From JAUJOE01 sp038252945 (GTDB lineage: Bacteria > Actinomycetota > Actinomycetes > Propionibacteriales > Nocardioidaceae), in NCBI GenBank assembly GCA_038252945.1, contig JBBSHN010000101.1, positions 1-7,790 of the forward strand: a stretch of DNA of 7,790 bases, written 5' to 3'. The notes beneath the pieces were generated by a model. It was given only the letters and a program-made list of their open reading frames with translations, made no database searches and was not told the DNA's origin. Made by a program: the position numbers and the translations under genes. Below are positions 1 through 6,406 of the stretch, piece after piece (the first letter of the stretch is position 1; every line of letters starts with the position of its first letter).

Positions 1-33
1 CCTCTCGGCGCGGCTTGGCCGAGACAGGCACCA

Positions 34-107
<74 letters not shown>

Positions 108-152
108 AAACTGCCTGGTCAGCGGGACTCATCGTGTCTGACCTAGGTCCTT

Positions 153-171
153 GGCCACGGTTTTGCCACGG
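153..171. repeat. Candidate integrase arm-type sites, left end
   Basis: GGCCACGGTTTTGCCACGG holds two copies of GCCACGG (154-160 and 165-171), 11 bp apart. They start 46 bp inward of the core repeat, between the att site and the end of int. A near copy (GGCCACGGTTT, then GCCACG) lies at 6231-6249 close to the right core. Tyrosine integrases such as lambda Int bind short repeated arm sites flanking the core, so these are good candidates. Function is inferred from position and repetition only. Confidence 0.5.
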
Positions 172-181
172 AATTGAGTGA

Positions 182-232
182 GGACGGGCGGACCCGTTAC
201 CTGACCGTGCCCCCCCTCACGTCCCGTCCGCC
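182..232 (-). terminator. Possible int terminator (weak)
   Basis: Directly beyond the int stop codon, two mutually exclusive 7-bp stems can form: 187-193 with 226-232 (GGCGGAC/GTCCGCC), or 182-188 with 223-229 (GGACGGG/CCCGTCC). The loops are long and no T-tract follows, so this is at best a structured 3' end of the xis-int transcript. Confidence 0.25.
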
Positions 233-1423
233 TCACGCGGCGCCCCCTGGCATCGACTCCCCCAGAGCCGCTTCGAGGGCCTGAGCGGCCTGGGAGTCGA
301 CCGCGCGACGGCCCATGTAGACGTCCTGCGTCATCGACGGTCGGCTGTGCCCCAGCTGGTCCGCGACGAGACGTGCCGACAGCGCGGCCTCGTCGAGGAT
401 CGTCGCGGCTGTCTTTCGGAAGCTGTGGGATGTGATCCACGCCAAGGCCTCGGTGCCCCGGGCCTCCCGGAGGTCGCGCCGGACGTTGGCCGGGTCCCGG
501 AAGCCACCGAGCACGTCCGGGAAGAGCGGCTGGTCCAGCCTGGCCCCGGTCATGTAGCGACGCCGGAGCACCGCGACCGCGCTGACGGGCAGCGGCAGGG
601 TGCGCTCACCTGCCCGGCTCTTGGTCCCCTTCCGCAGAAGGCCCTGACCCTTGACGCGGATCAGCGAGCTGGTGATCTGGACGGTGCCGGCGTCGAAGTC
701 GACCTCGGACCAGACCGTCGCCAGCGCCTCCCCGATGCGCACACCGGTCGCCAGCATGAAGAACACCAGGTCCGCCAGGTCGTGACGGCGAGCCTTCTCG
801 TCGGCCTGGAGTTGCTGGAGGAGCTGCACCCGCTCGACGGCTGACAGGGCTCGTGGCTGTCTCGCGGGCCTCGACTCGATCCGCTCGACCTCCCGGACCG
901 GGTTGGCCATCACCGCGCCGTACCGCACCGCCAAGCCCATCACTCCGGAGATGACACTGCGGCAGCTCTTGGCCGTCGTGGCGCTGACGTCGGCCTTGAT
1001 CGCGGCGATCACCTTGTCGACCAGCGGCGTCGTCGCCTCACCGAGCCGGACCTCACCGAGCGCCGGCAGGATGTGGTTCTTCAGCTGACGCCGGTAGGTC
1101 TCAACGGTGCCCGGTGAGCGGCGGCCGTCGAGCACCATGTCGTCGAGCTTCGAGAGCCACAGGTCGGCCGCGGCCGAGAAGCGGGTCATCATCGTCAGCT
1201 CGCCATGCCGCCCGGCCAGCGTCCGATTCTGCAACTTCGCCCGCAGGTTCTGGGTCGCCTGGGTGACTGACCGGCCGCTGGCCTCGACCCGGCGCACGAC
1301 ACCGTCGAAGTCGCGGTAGTCGGCCACCGCCTTGTGTCGCTTCGGCTTGCCCTTGTCGTCGTGGCCGACCGAGTACGTGCGGACCAGCCCCCACGTCCCG
1401 ATCGCCAGCGGAGAACGCCCCAC
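233..1423 (-). CDS. int: Tyrosine site-specific integrase
   Basis: This 396-residue tyrosine recombinase should catalyse integration and, with the excisionase, excision at the tRNA-Lys site. An N-terminal arm-binding region occupies about residues 1-75. A core-binding SAM-like domain covers about 80-180 and the catalytic domain about 190-385. The full catalytic set is visible: R229 in TGVRIGE, K268 in the beta-hairpin (KGTKSRAGERTLPL), H333 and R336 in HSFR, H359 in LGHS and the nucleophile Y369 in VYMGR. Length and motif order match intact actinobacterial tRNA-targeting integrases. The start is GTG at 1423, 8 bp after the excisionase stop, with only a weak AGG-type ribosome site, so translational coupling to xis is likely. 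The gene points towards its own att site and ends 126 bp from the core, as is common in such elements. Confidence 0.95.
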   Translation of the reverse strand: MGRSPLAIGTWGLVRTYSVGHDDKGKPKRHKAVADYRDFDGVVRRVEASGRSVTQATQNLRAKLQNRTLAGRHGELTMMTRFSAAADLWLSKLDDMVLDGRRSPGTVETYRRQLKNHILPALGEVRLGEATTPLVDKVIAAIKADVSATTAKSCRSVISGVMGLAVRYGAVMANPVREVERIESRPARQPRALSAVERVQLLQQLQADEKARRHDLADLVFFMLATGVRIGEALATVWSEVDFDAGTVQITSSLIRVKGQGLLRKGTKSRAGERTLPLPVSAVAVLRRRYMTGARLDQPLFPDVLGGFRDPANVRRDLREARGTEALAWITSHSFRKTAATILDEAALSARLVADQLGHSRPSMTQDVYMGRRAVDSQAAQALEAALGESMPGGAA

Positions 1424-1431
1424 GGCCGGAC

Positions 1432-1635
1432 CTAGGAGACGAGCACGTGGTCATCGACCCAGGAGCGGACCTCGTCGGGCCGGTAGCGGATCTTGTTACC
1501 CAGGCGGTAGCTCGGCGGGCCGTACCTGCGGCAGCGCCAGCCGTAGAGGGTCTTGGTCGACAACGCCAGATAGTCGGCCGCCTGATCGATCGACCACAAC
1601 TGCTCGAACCTACTGGGAACGACGTTGCTCTCCAT
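1432..1635 (-). CDS. xis: Excisionase-like winged-helix DNA-binding protein (HTH_17/AlpA type)
   Basis: This is a 67-residue protein. It is built around WSIDQAADYLALSTKTLYGWR, the helix-turn-helix of MerR/AlpA-like excisionases, followed by the wing (GPPSYRLGNKIRYRPDEVRSWVDDH). Proteins of this family bend DNA at the att arms and steer the integrase towards excision. Some also regulate the int operon. I chose ATG at 1635 because an AGGAGG lies 8 bases upstream. The open frame continues to a GTG at 1668 without such a site. It lies just upstream of int on the same strand with an 8-bp gap, which supports a xis-int operon. Confidence 0.88.
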   Translation of the reverse strand: MESNVVPSRFEQLWSIDQAADYLALSTKTLYGWRCRRYGPPSYRLGNKIRYRPDEVRSWVDDHVLVS

Positions 1636-1708
1636 GACGTCACCCTCCTGTTCGGCACGGTCCCACACCCTTAGGCGCTCGGCGTGGTCACTCGTGGACA
1701 GGATGATG

Positions 1709-1745
1709 CCGGGAGTGCTCCCGGGGTCGGCAGAGTTCCCGACCC
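1709..1745. other. Two abutting perfect hairpins upstream of xis-int
   Basis: CCGGGAG/CTCCCGG (1709-1715 with 1718-1724) is followed by GGGTCGG/CCGACCC (1724-1730 with 1739-1745, 8-base loop), sharing base 1724. They sit in the 153-bp gap between the antitoxin stop and the xis start. They could terminate the toxin-antitoxin transcript, although no T-tract is present. They could equally be an operator or attenuator for xis-int. Confidence 0.4.
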
Positions 1746-1768
1746 TGTGGACGAGCGGCGGGAGTGGG

Positions 1769-1788
1769 TTGGTGAGGTGATTGGTGAG
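1769..1788. repeat. TTGGTGAG direct repeat, inverted copy beyond the TA module
   Basis: TTGGTGAG occurs at 1769-1776 and 1781-1788 with a 12-bp period, ending against the antitoxin stop codon. The 12-mer TTGGTGAGGTGA (1769-1780) occurs as an exact reverse complement at 2402-2413, on the other side of the toxin-antitoxin genes. The role is unknown: operator half-sites or the footprint of a small insertion are both possible. Confidence 0.4.
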
Positions 1789-2061
1789 TTAGGCGGTGCG
1801 AAGCCAGGCGCGGAGCGCCTCGCGGATCACCTGGCTGGCGTTGGTGTCATCGGCGTCGGCTCGGTCGCGCAACGCCTGCTCGAGCTGGGGGTCCAGGCGC
1901 ACCGGGATCACCCGCGCCGCCGCAGAGCCGAGCGGCTTGCGGCCGCCGGCACGCTTCAGCGCGGGCACGTCATACCCCGCCTCGGCCTCGGCTGCGAGAC
2001 CCTCGATGACCTCGTCGGTCACCGGCTGACCCTTCGAGGTCACGGGCTCGATATTCGTCAT
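1789..2061 (-). CDS. Ribbon-helix-helix antitoxin / CopG-like protein
   Basis: This 90-residue protein has an acidic N-terminal half with the conserved TSKGQPVTDEVIEGLAAEAE stretch. It ends in a ribbon-helix-helix domain: strand RVIPVRLDPQLEQALRDRA at about 50-68, then SQVIREALRAWL at about 76-87. In such antitoxins the RHH dimer binds the operon's operator and the other half covers the toxin. The ATG at 2061 has a strong purine-rich ribosome site (GAGGAGGAG, 2065-2073). The toxin-like frame upstream stops 17 bp before the ATG, so the order is toxin then antitoxin, typical of several actinobacterial RHH pairs. The antitoxin is intact while its partner looks broken. It could also act as a free-standing regulator. 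Confidence 0.82.
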   Translation of the reverse strand: MTNIEPVTSKGQPVTDEVIEGLAAEAEAGYDVPALKRAGGRKPLGSAAARVIPVRLDPQLEQALRDRADADDTNASQVIREALRAWLRTA

Positions 2062-2078
2062 CGTCTCCTCCTCTCGGT

Positions 2079-2324
2079 TCACGGCAGCAGGTCGAGGTAG
2101 TGCGGTCGCGCTCTCATCGCATGGATCGCCAAGCTCGCGCCCGTCGTCCAACACGAGCACGACCACCTCCAATAGCCGCCCGGGGTGTCGAACCCGAGTC
2201 GCAGCTCGCGGAGTGGCTCCACATCGCCAATCCGGTAGGCCACCACGAGGTGGCCTCCGGCCTGCCGGATGTCCTCATCGCCGACCCCGTGCTTGCGAGC
2301 CGAACGATGACTTCCACACCGCAA
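2079..2324 (-). pseudogene. Frame-broken toxin partner of the RHH antitoxin
   Basis: Conserved pieces of a small toxin lie in three different frames. SARKHGVGDEDIRQA and HLVVAYRIGD...LRLGFDTPGG are in the frame that ends at the 2079 stop. LLEVVVLVLDDGRE, the expected next strand-turn, lies in another frame at about 2130-2172. SLAIHAMRARPHYLDLLP returns to the first frame. Two compensating indels therefore bracket the core, near 2165-2175 and near 2125-2130. The single continuous frame replaces LLEVVVLVLDDG by YWRWSCSCWTTG. A possible third break lies near 2300, where VEVIVR sits in the third frame after GTG 2317. I recognise the family only as the small 'ARKHG...DI...HAM.RP.Y' toxins that pair with RHH antitoxins. 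I cannot name it firmly. Bounds at the 5' end are approximate (TTG 2324 or GTG 2317). It is probably inactive. Confidence 0.6.
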
Positions 2325-2352
2325 TCGTAATACGAAACTGATCTGCTCGACA
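2324..2352 (-). promoter_or_regulatory. Possible promoter of the toxin-antitoxin operon (weak)
   Basis: On the minus strand a TACGAT -10-like hexamer (2324-2329) is preceded, 17 bp upstream, by TGTCGA, a poor -35. The first base of GTG 2317 falls 7 bases downstream of the -10, where transcription would start. That would fit a leaderless mRNA, which is common in actinobacteria and would explain the lack of any ribosome site before the toxin. Confidence 0.25.
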
Positions 2353-2401
2353 GCCTTCCCCTCTCCCCAGAGAGATCGCACGCCACGTCATCACTTCGAA
2401 C

Positions 2402-2413
2402 TCACCTCACCAA
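2402..2413. repeat. Inverted copy of the 1769-1780 repeat
   Basis: TCACCTCACCAA is the exact reverse complement of 1769-1780. The two copies bracket the toxin-antitoxin genes. No mismatch occurs over 12 bp and the match stops sharply at both ends. The rest of the 2325-2559 gap shows no gene. Confidence 0.4.
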
Positions 2414-2559
2414 ATCGACGAACTCCCAGACGTCACACCTCATGCAAAGCCTGACCGGGCCTGCGAGGTCTCGCAGCGTCGTGACGAAACGCATGTCTCA
2501 CCCGGCCTTGTCCACGACCGGCTCGGCCGACCGCCTATGACCTGAGACGGAAGGCGGTT

Positions 2560-3147
2560 ATGCAGCGAAAGTCGGTCCGCGTGCCGGGTCAAATCTTGGC
2601 GTGCGCATGGTGCGGCACCACCTTCACCCTGGCCGCGGCCGGGCGGATCCCCAAGTGGTGCTCCCAGTCCTGCCGCCAACGTGCTTGGGAGCAGCGCCGC
2701 GCCGCCGAGTCCGGGCGCTCTGCCGTGGAGGTGGTGGTGAGGATCGTGGAGGTCGAGAAGCCAGTACTTGTGCTGCAGCGGGTTGCAGTCCCAACGATCC
2801 CCAAGGGTGGTGCCTGGCCAGACGCGCTGGCCGAACTGGTCGACCAACTCGACCGGGGCCTGGTCTACGACCGCCACCTTCCTGCCCTTGTCCGCGCAAT
2901 CAACGAGGTCCTCGAGGCGATCGGGCGGCGACCCGCCTCCCGGCGCTCGCCAGGCAAAGTCACCGTGAGGGATGACGAACGCCCTCAAGATGCCAACGAG
3001 CACGCAATCCGAAGAGCTTGGTACTCACGCATCGGGCTGAGACTTTTCGCCCACTTGACGTGGCCGCGTAGCGGTGGAATCGCGGTTCGACGTCGCCGAG
3101 CGGCGGGCGGTCAGCGCGGTTGGGCGGGGTCCGTCTGTGCGATGTAG
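2560..3147 (+). CDS. Small Cys4 zinc-binding protein of unknown function
   Basis: The 195-residue frame has an N-terminal zinc-finger-like motif C15-x2-C18-x15-C34-x3-C38 in CAWCGTTF...RIPKWCSQSCRQRAWEQRR. After it come a beta-rich segment (about 55-80) and a helical part (about 86-124: WPDALAELVDQLDRGLVYDR, then ALVRAINEVLEAIG). I recognise this as a conserved actinobacterial hypothetical family with no assigned job. The finger suggests nucleic-acid or protein binding. The start ATG 2560 has GGAAGG 5 bases upstream. After about residue 125 the sequence becomes arginine-rich and unlike the rest, and it runs 37 bp into the convergent cyclase gene. The family members I recall end near residue 120-130, so the last 65 or so residues are probably a run-on after loss of the original stop. 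It is the only plus-strand protein gene in the element. Confidence 0.68.
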   Translation: MQRKSVRVPGQILACAWCGTTFTLAAAGRIPKWCSQSCRQRAWEQRRAAESGRSAVEVVVRIVEVEKPVLVLQRVAVPTIPKGGAWPDALAELVDQLDRGLVYDRHLPALVRAINEVLEAIGRRPASRRSPGKVTVRDDERPQDANEHAIRRAWYSRIGLRLFAHLTWPRSGGIAVRRRRAAGGQRGWAGSVCAM

Positions 3148-5741
3148 GTCAACGCCTGCTGGGCGGACCAGGAGCTTCCCTCGACGCGACCGAGGTCCCA
3201 GCCCTCGACTCCGAGAGCGTCCCGTAAAGCGTCTTGCCGCTGCTTGTCGGTGCCTTCTGGCAGCGCCCAATGTTCCTCCCACCCGACGGCGGAGCCGAGT
3301 TTCTCGAACGACGCTTGCAGCCGACACACCCGTTCGGCGTCGCCTCGTTCCATGAACAGCCCGACGCAGGTGCCCACGAACATGGTGGTCAGCATGGGTT
3401 CTCGCTCCCGCCTGACCTCGGGAACCATTCGGTACATCAGCTTCTCCGCCTCAGAGATCTCGCCTTGGTCGAGCAGTACGTAAGCCAAGCTCATGTCGAA
3501 CCGCAGTGCCTCACGTGCGTCCCCCGTCCTGCGGGCGAGCTCACGGCCCTCTTCGAGCAGGGCCGTGCTTCTGTCGACGTCGCCCTCGTCGTACAGCAGG
3601 TCGGAGAAGTACTGCATCGCCGACAGTCGCCGCGCGTCGTCCCCAGCTTTCTGAGCCCAGGCGACGGCGCTCTCGTACAGGTTGCGCGCGCGTTCGGCGT
3701 CGCCACGTCGGGCATGGAGCTGCGCGAGCGTGCTGGCGACCTCTGACATGCCGCCCCAGTCGCCGAGCCTCTCGTAGATGGCCAGAGCCTCTTCAGTGCG
3801 TCTCAACGGCAGGCCCATGTCGGGGTCGTCGACCCAGGAGTTCTGCAGCTCGAGAGCGTGTAGCGTGGCGGACTTCGCCGCGCTGTCGCCCTCAGGCGCG
3901 ACGTCGATAGCGCGCTCGCACCAGCGCCTGCGCTTGACCCGCTGACCGTTCGCCGTCCAGTGCCACCACAGCGCGGCCACCATGCGCAGCCCCAACTCGG
4001 CCCGGTCCGGCGTCGGCGGCGAGAGACCGGGTTGCAGCGCCCACGTCAGGGCGGCCTCCACATCATCGCCAACGGCTGACAACCGTTCAGCTGCGACCAG
4101 TTGCCGCGGCGAGTGCAACAGTGGGGCCCAGGTCTCCGCGATCTCGAGGAAGTAGCGAGCGTGCCGCTCCAGCGTCCTTTCGTGCTCGCCGCTTTCGGCG
4201 AGACGCTCCCTCGCGTACGTACGCACGGTCTGGAGCAGGTCGACACGCGGCTCGTTATCGCTTCCCTCGACCACTTGGACGAGCGAAGCGTCGGCGAGGT
4301 CGGCGACAGCATCCAGCGCGTCCAGCTCGGGGCTGCATACCGCTGCTACGGCGTCGAGATAAGCGGGGTTCGCGAACGCACCGAGTCGACGAAACACCGC
4401 TTGGAGCTCGGCAGGCAGCAAGTCGTGACTCCACGCGATCGTGTCTCGGAGAGTGCGGTGTCGCTGCGGCCGGTCAGCAGCCGACGGCGAGCCCCACGTG
4501 GCGTCGAGCCGAGCGAGCAGAGCTTCAGGGGAGAGCAACCGGCTCCGGGCCGCCGCGAGCTCGATCGCCAACGGCAGTCCGTCCAGCCTCTGGCAGATGG
4601 TCGCGACCGCACCAGCTGAGTCGTCCAGTTGGAAGGACGACCGCACCATCTTCGCGTGCAGACAGAACAGCTCCACCGCGGCCGACTGTCCGGCCTCAGC
4701 GTCGGGGTGGAGGGACAGCGGTGGTACAGCCAGGTCATGCTCGCCTCGCAGGTGGAGCGGCCGACGCGACGTCGCGAGGACCGTGATCTTGGAGGTTGAC
4801 GCGAGCAGGTCGGCCACCACACCGTCGGCGTCGGCGATCTGCTCCAGGTTGTCCAGCACGAGCAGCACATGCTGGTGAGCGACCTGCGCGATCAGCACGT
4901 CGCGGGTACGAGAGACGCCCGGTTGCAGCAACACCTCGGCCAGAGAGCTCCACATCGAGTCGGCCGAAGTCGCGCCGGCCAAGGACACGAAGTGCACTCC
5001 GTCTGCGAAGGCATCGCCCACTGCCGCGGCTGCGGCCACCGAAAGCCTGGTCTTGCCGGAGCCACCGGGTCCGGTGAGCGTCAGCAGCCGACAATCGGGG
5101 GCCGCCACCAGCTCCACGACTTGCGCGAGCTGGCTCTCCCGCCCCACGAGCGGCGTGGGCTGTGGCGGGAGGCCAAAGGACGTTCCCAGACTGCGCAGAG
5201 GTGGGAAGTCGGCGTACGTGCCGGTGATGGTCAGTTGGTACAGGTGCTCGGGCACCACTAGGTCTTTCAGCCGGTGCTGCCCCAGGTCATCGAGTCGCGC
5301 TCCCTCCGGCAAGGCGCCGGCAACCAGTCGACTGGTGGCATCGGTCAGCACCACCTGACCACCGTGTGCAACACCTGCGACCCGAGCTGCGCGGTGTACG
5401 TCGATGCCGACATAGCCGTCACCGTGGGCCACCGGTTCGCCGGTGTGCAGGCCCATCCGAACACGAACCCGTTCGCCGCCCGGCCAGTCATGCGAACACA
5501 GGCTCCGCTGAGCCTCCATCGCGGCGGCGGCGGCGTCGCGCGCTCGCTCGAACACGACGAAGAAGCTGTCGCCCTCCGTACCCATCTCATGGCCGCCACC
5601 TCGGCGCCAGGCTTCACGCAGAAGGGATCGCTGGTCGTCAAGCGCTTCGGCGTACCGATCCCCTAGCCGCGAAAGCAGCACGGTCGAGCCCTCGATGTCG
5701 GAGAACAGCATCGTGACCGTTCCGGATGGAGATCCCGTCAT
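3111..5741 (-). CDS. Class III nucleotidyl cyclase / STAND ATPase / TPR-like protein
   Basis: This 876-residue protein has three parts. Residues 5-172 form a class III cyclase domain. Its metal aspartates are present: D15 in FSDIEGST and D58 in GTEGDSFF. The usual transition-state Asn is H116 (in IDVHRAARV), with R120 kept, and the Lys of the classical KTxGD motif is not present. Cyclase activity and substrate are therefore uncertain. Residues 195-480 are a STAND-type NTPase with Walker A GPGGSGKT (224-231), Walker B LLVLDN (293-298), a sensor-like ATSRR (323-327) and GLPLAIELAA (388-397). The remainder is helical and TPR-like to the C-terminus. No LuxR-type HTH or membrane segment is seen. 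ATG 5741 is preferred: the cyclase fold begins right after it and AGAGGA lies about 10 bases upstream. ATG 5762 and TTG 5777 are in frame but lack good sites. Such proteins are abundant in actinobacteria as presumed signal sensors. The location on an integrative element also permits a defence role, which is speculation. Confidence 0.9.
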   Translation of the reverse strand: MTGSPSGTVTMLFSDIEGSTVLLSRLGDRYAEALDDQRSLLREAWRRGGGHEMGTEGDSFFVVFERARDAAAAAMEAQRSLCSHDWPGGERVRVRMGLHTGEPVAHGDGYVGIDVHRAARVAGVAHGGQVVLTDATSRLVAGALPEGARLDDLGQHRLKDLVVPEHLYQLTITGTYADFPPLRSLGTSFGLPPQPTPLVGRESQLAQVVELVAAPDCRLLTLTGPGGSGKTRLSVAAAAAVGDAFADGVHFVSLAGATSADSMWSSLAEVLLQPGVSRTRDVLIAQVAHQHVLLVLDNLEQIADADGVVADLLASTSKITVLATSRRPLHLRGEHDLAVPPLSLHPDAEAGQSAAVELFCLHAKMVRSSFQLDDSAGAVATICQRLDGLPLAIELAAARSRLLSPEALLARLDATWGSPSAADRPQRHRTLRDTIAWSHDLLPAELQAVFRRLGAFANPAYLDAVAAVCSPELDALDAVADLADASLVQVVEGSDNEPRVDLLQTVRTYARERLAESGEHERTLERHARYFLEIAETWAPLLHSPRQLVAAERLSAVGDDVEAALTWALQPGLSPPTPDRAELGLRMVAALWWHWTANGQRVKRRRWCERAIDVAPEGDSAAKSATLHALELQNSWVDDPDMGLPLRRTEEALAIYERLGDWGGMSEVASTLAQLHARRGDAERARNLYESAVAWAQKAGDDARRLSAMQYFSDLLYDEGDVDRSTALLEEGRELARRTGDAREALRFDMSLAYVLLDQGEISEAEKLMYRMVPEVRREREPMLTTMFVGTCVGLFMERGDAERVCRLQASFEKLGSAVGWEEHWALPEGTDKQRQDALRDALGVEGWDLGRVEGSSWSAQQALTYIAQTDPAQPR

Positions 5742-5783
5742 CTGCACATGGTCCTCTTCCATGACCGACACCGGCAATATGGT

Positions 5784-6046
5784 TCACGTCCGGTGACGGC
5801 CGCTGTTGCGGCTGACGCACACCTCGACGGTGAGCGCTTGGTGATCCGACAGCGGCAGCGGTATGGCTGTGGCGGGCGCGCGTGCGCCCCAAGGCCCCGG
5901 GCGAGGATGTGGTCGAGATACCGGCGGGGAGCGTACGAAGGAAACGTCGGCTGGGTGGCCAGGGAGCGCGGGCCGGTGGCTGCAACCGCGACGCTGGGAC
6001 CCGTGTTCAGATCGCCGAGTGTCCAGCATCGAACTCGTGGTGGCAT
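5784..6046 (-). pseudogene. C-terminal remnant of an endonuclease/exonuclease/phosphatase-family gene
   Basis: Three hallmark motifs of the EEP (DNase I-like) fold appear in order on the minus strand. They are GDLN (6005-6016) with TFPSYAPRR after it, LDH (5909-5917, in RRYLDHILARGL) and SDH (5841-5849, in LPLSDHQALTVEV), then a TGA stop at 5784. The first two are in one frame and the last in another, so there is a frameshift between 5850 and 5908. Only about 85 residues of a domain normally near 250 remain, and the N-terminal part is absent. The family includes metal-dependent nucleases and phosphodiesterases, and the original substrate cannot be told. The stop lies 42 bp before the cyclase start, so the gene may once have shared its operon. 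The 5' limit is approximate. Confidence 0.68.
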
Positions 6047-6370
6047 CCCGGCTCCAGCGTCAACCGCTCTTTGGTGAAGGGCTGATCAAACCTGTTCTCC
6101 AGACACCGCGCACGTAGTCCACAACCTGGATCGTGAGGTACCTGGTGTTCGCCATAACTGTGCTTGCCTCTCACCTCGATCAGAGAATACTTCCGTAACC
6201 GTGCGTCGCGATCGTGCTTGGCGAACCAGAGGCCACGGTTTACGCCACGTCCATCACCGCAAACCCGCGGGAGATTGCCGCCCGAGCGCGCAGTTTCCAT
6301 AACGCGTTTGCGCAGGTCGTGGCGCCAATACGCAGTCGGCGTAGATGACGCCGCAACCCCGCGGCGGTTT
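6047..6370. other. Gene-free right end of the element
   Basis: About 320 bp are without a convincing gene. One long minus-strand frame crosses here but runs straight through the attachment repeat into the flank, so I do not accept it. Base composition looks less GC-rich than the neighbours. The only structure I can support is the GCCACG repeat pair at 6231-6249. This segment probably holds the right-end integrase and excisionase binding region. Confidence 0.5.
6231..6249. repeat. Candidate integrase arm-type sites, right end
   Basis: GGCCACGGTTTACGCCACG shares its first 11 bases exactly with 153-163 at the left end. It then repeats GCCACG, with a 2-base rather than 1-base spacer. It is in the same orientation as the left copy and 121 bp inside the right core. 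Confidence 0.45.
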
Positions 6371-6406
6371 TCAGCGGGTTCGGGGTTCGAGTCCCTGATG
6401 GCGCAC
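6371..6406 (+). repeat. Right attachment site (attR), partial tRNA-Lys duplicate
   Basis: This is an exact 36-bp copy of 72-107: the 3' strand of the anticodon stem, the variable loop, the T-arm, the 3' acceptor strand and one extra base. No 5' tRNA half precedes it, so it is not a tRNA gene. It marks the right boundary of the element. Confidence 0.94.

Noticed and set aside
114..147. Imperfect hairpin just after the tRNA (CCTGGTCAG with CTGACCTAGG) as a tRNA terminator
   Set aside because: It has a 15-base loop and a bulge with no T-tract. The sequence belongs to the inserted element rather than the tRNA's native downstream region.
1101..1658. A 185-codon minus-strand frame overlapping int and xis
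   Set aside because: It covers the ends of both int and xis in another frame. The int and xis frames contain recognisable motifs and this one does not.
2440..3003. A 187-codon minus-strand frame over the zinc-finger gene
   Set aside because: It has no domain or ribosome site. The plus frame carries the Cys4 motif, a good ribosome site and a recognisable family pattern.
3234..5716. Several plus-strand frames of 79-221 codons opposite the cyclase gene
   Set aside because: They are antisense by-products of a GC-rich gene. Their arginine- and proline-rich products have no domains, while the minus frame has continuous family motifs over 876 codons.
5742..5777. Upstream starts TTG 5777 and ATG 5762 for the cyclase gene
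   Set aside because: Neither has a good ribosome site. The family fold begins with SGTVT, just after ATG 5741, which has AGAGGA at a suitable distance.
6371..6406. A second tRNA-Lys gene
   Set aside because: Only the 3' half (36 bp) is present, with no matching 5' acceptor strand, D-arm or anticodon loop upstream. It is an attachment-site duplicate.
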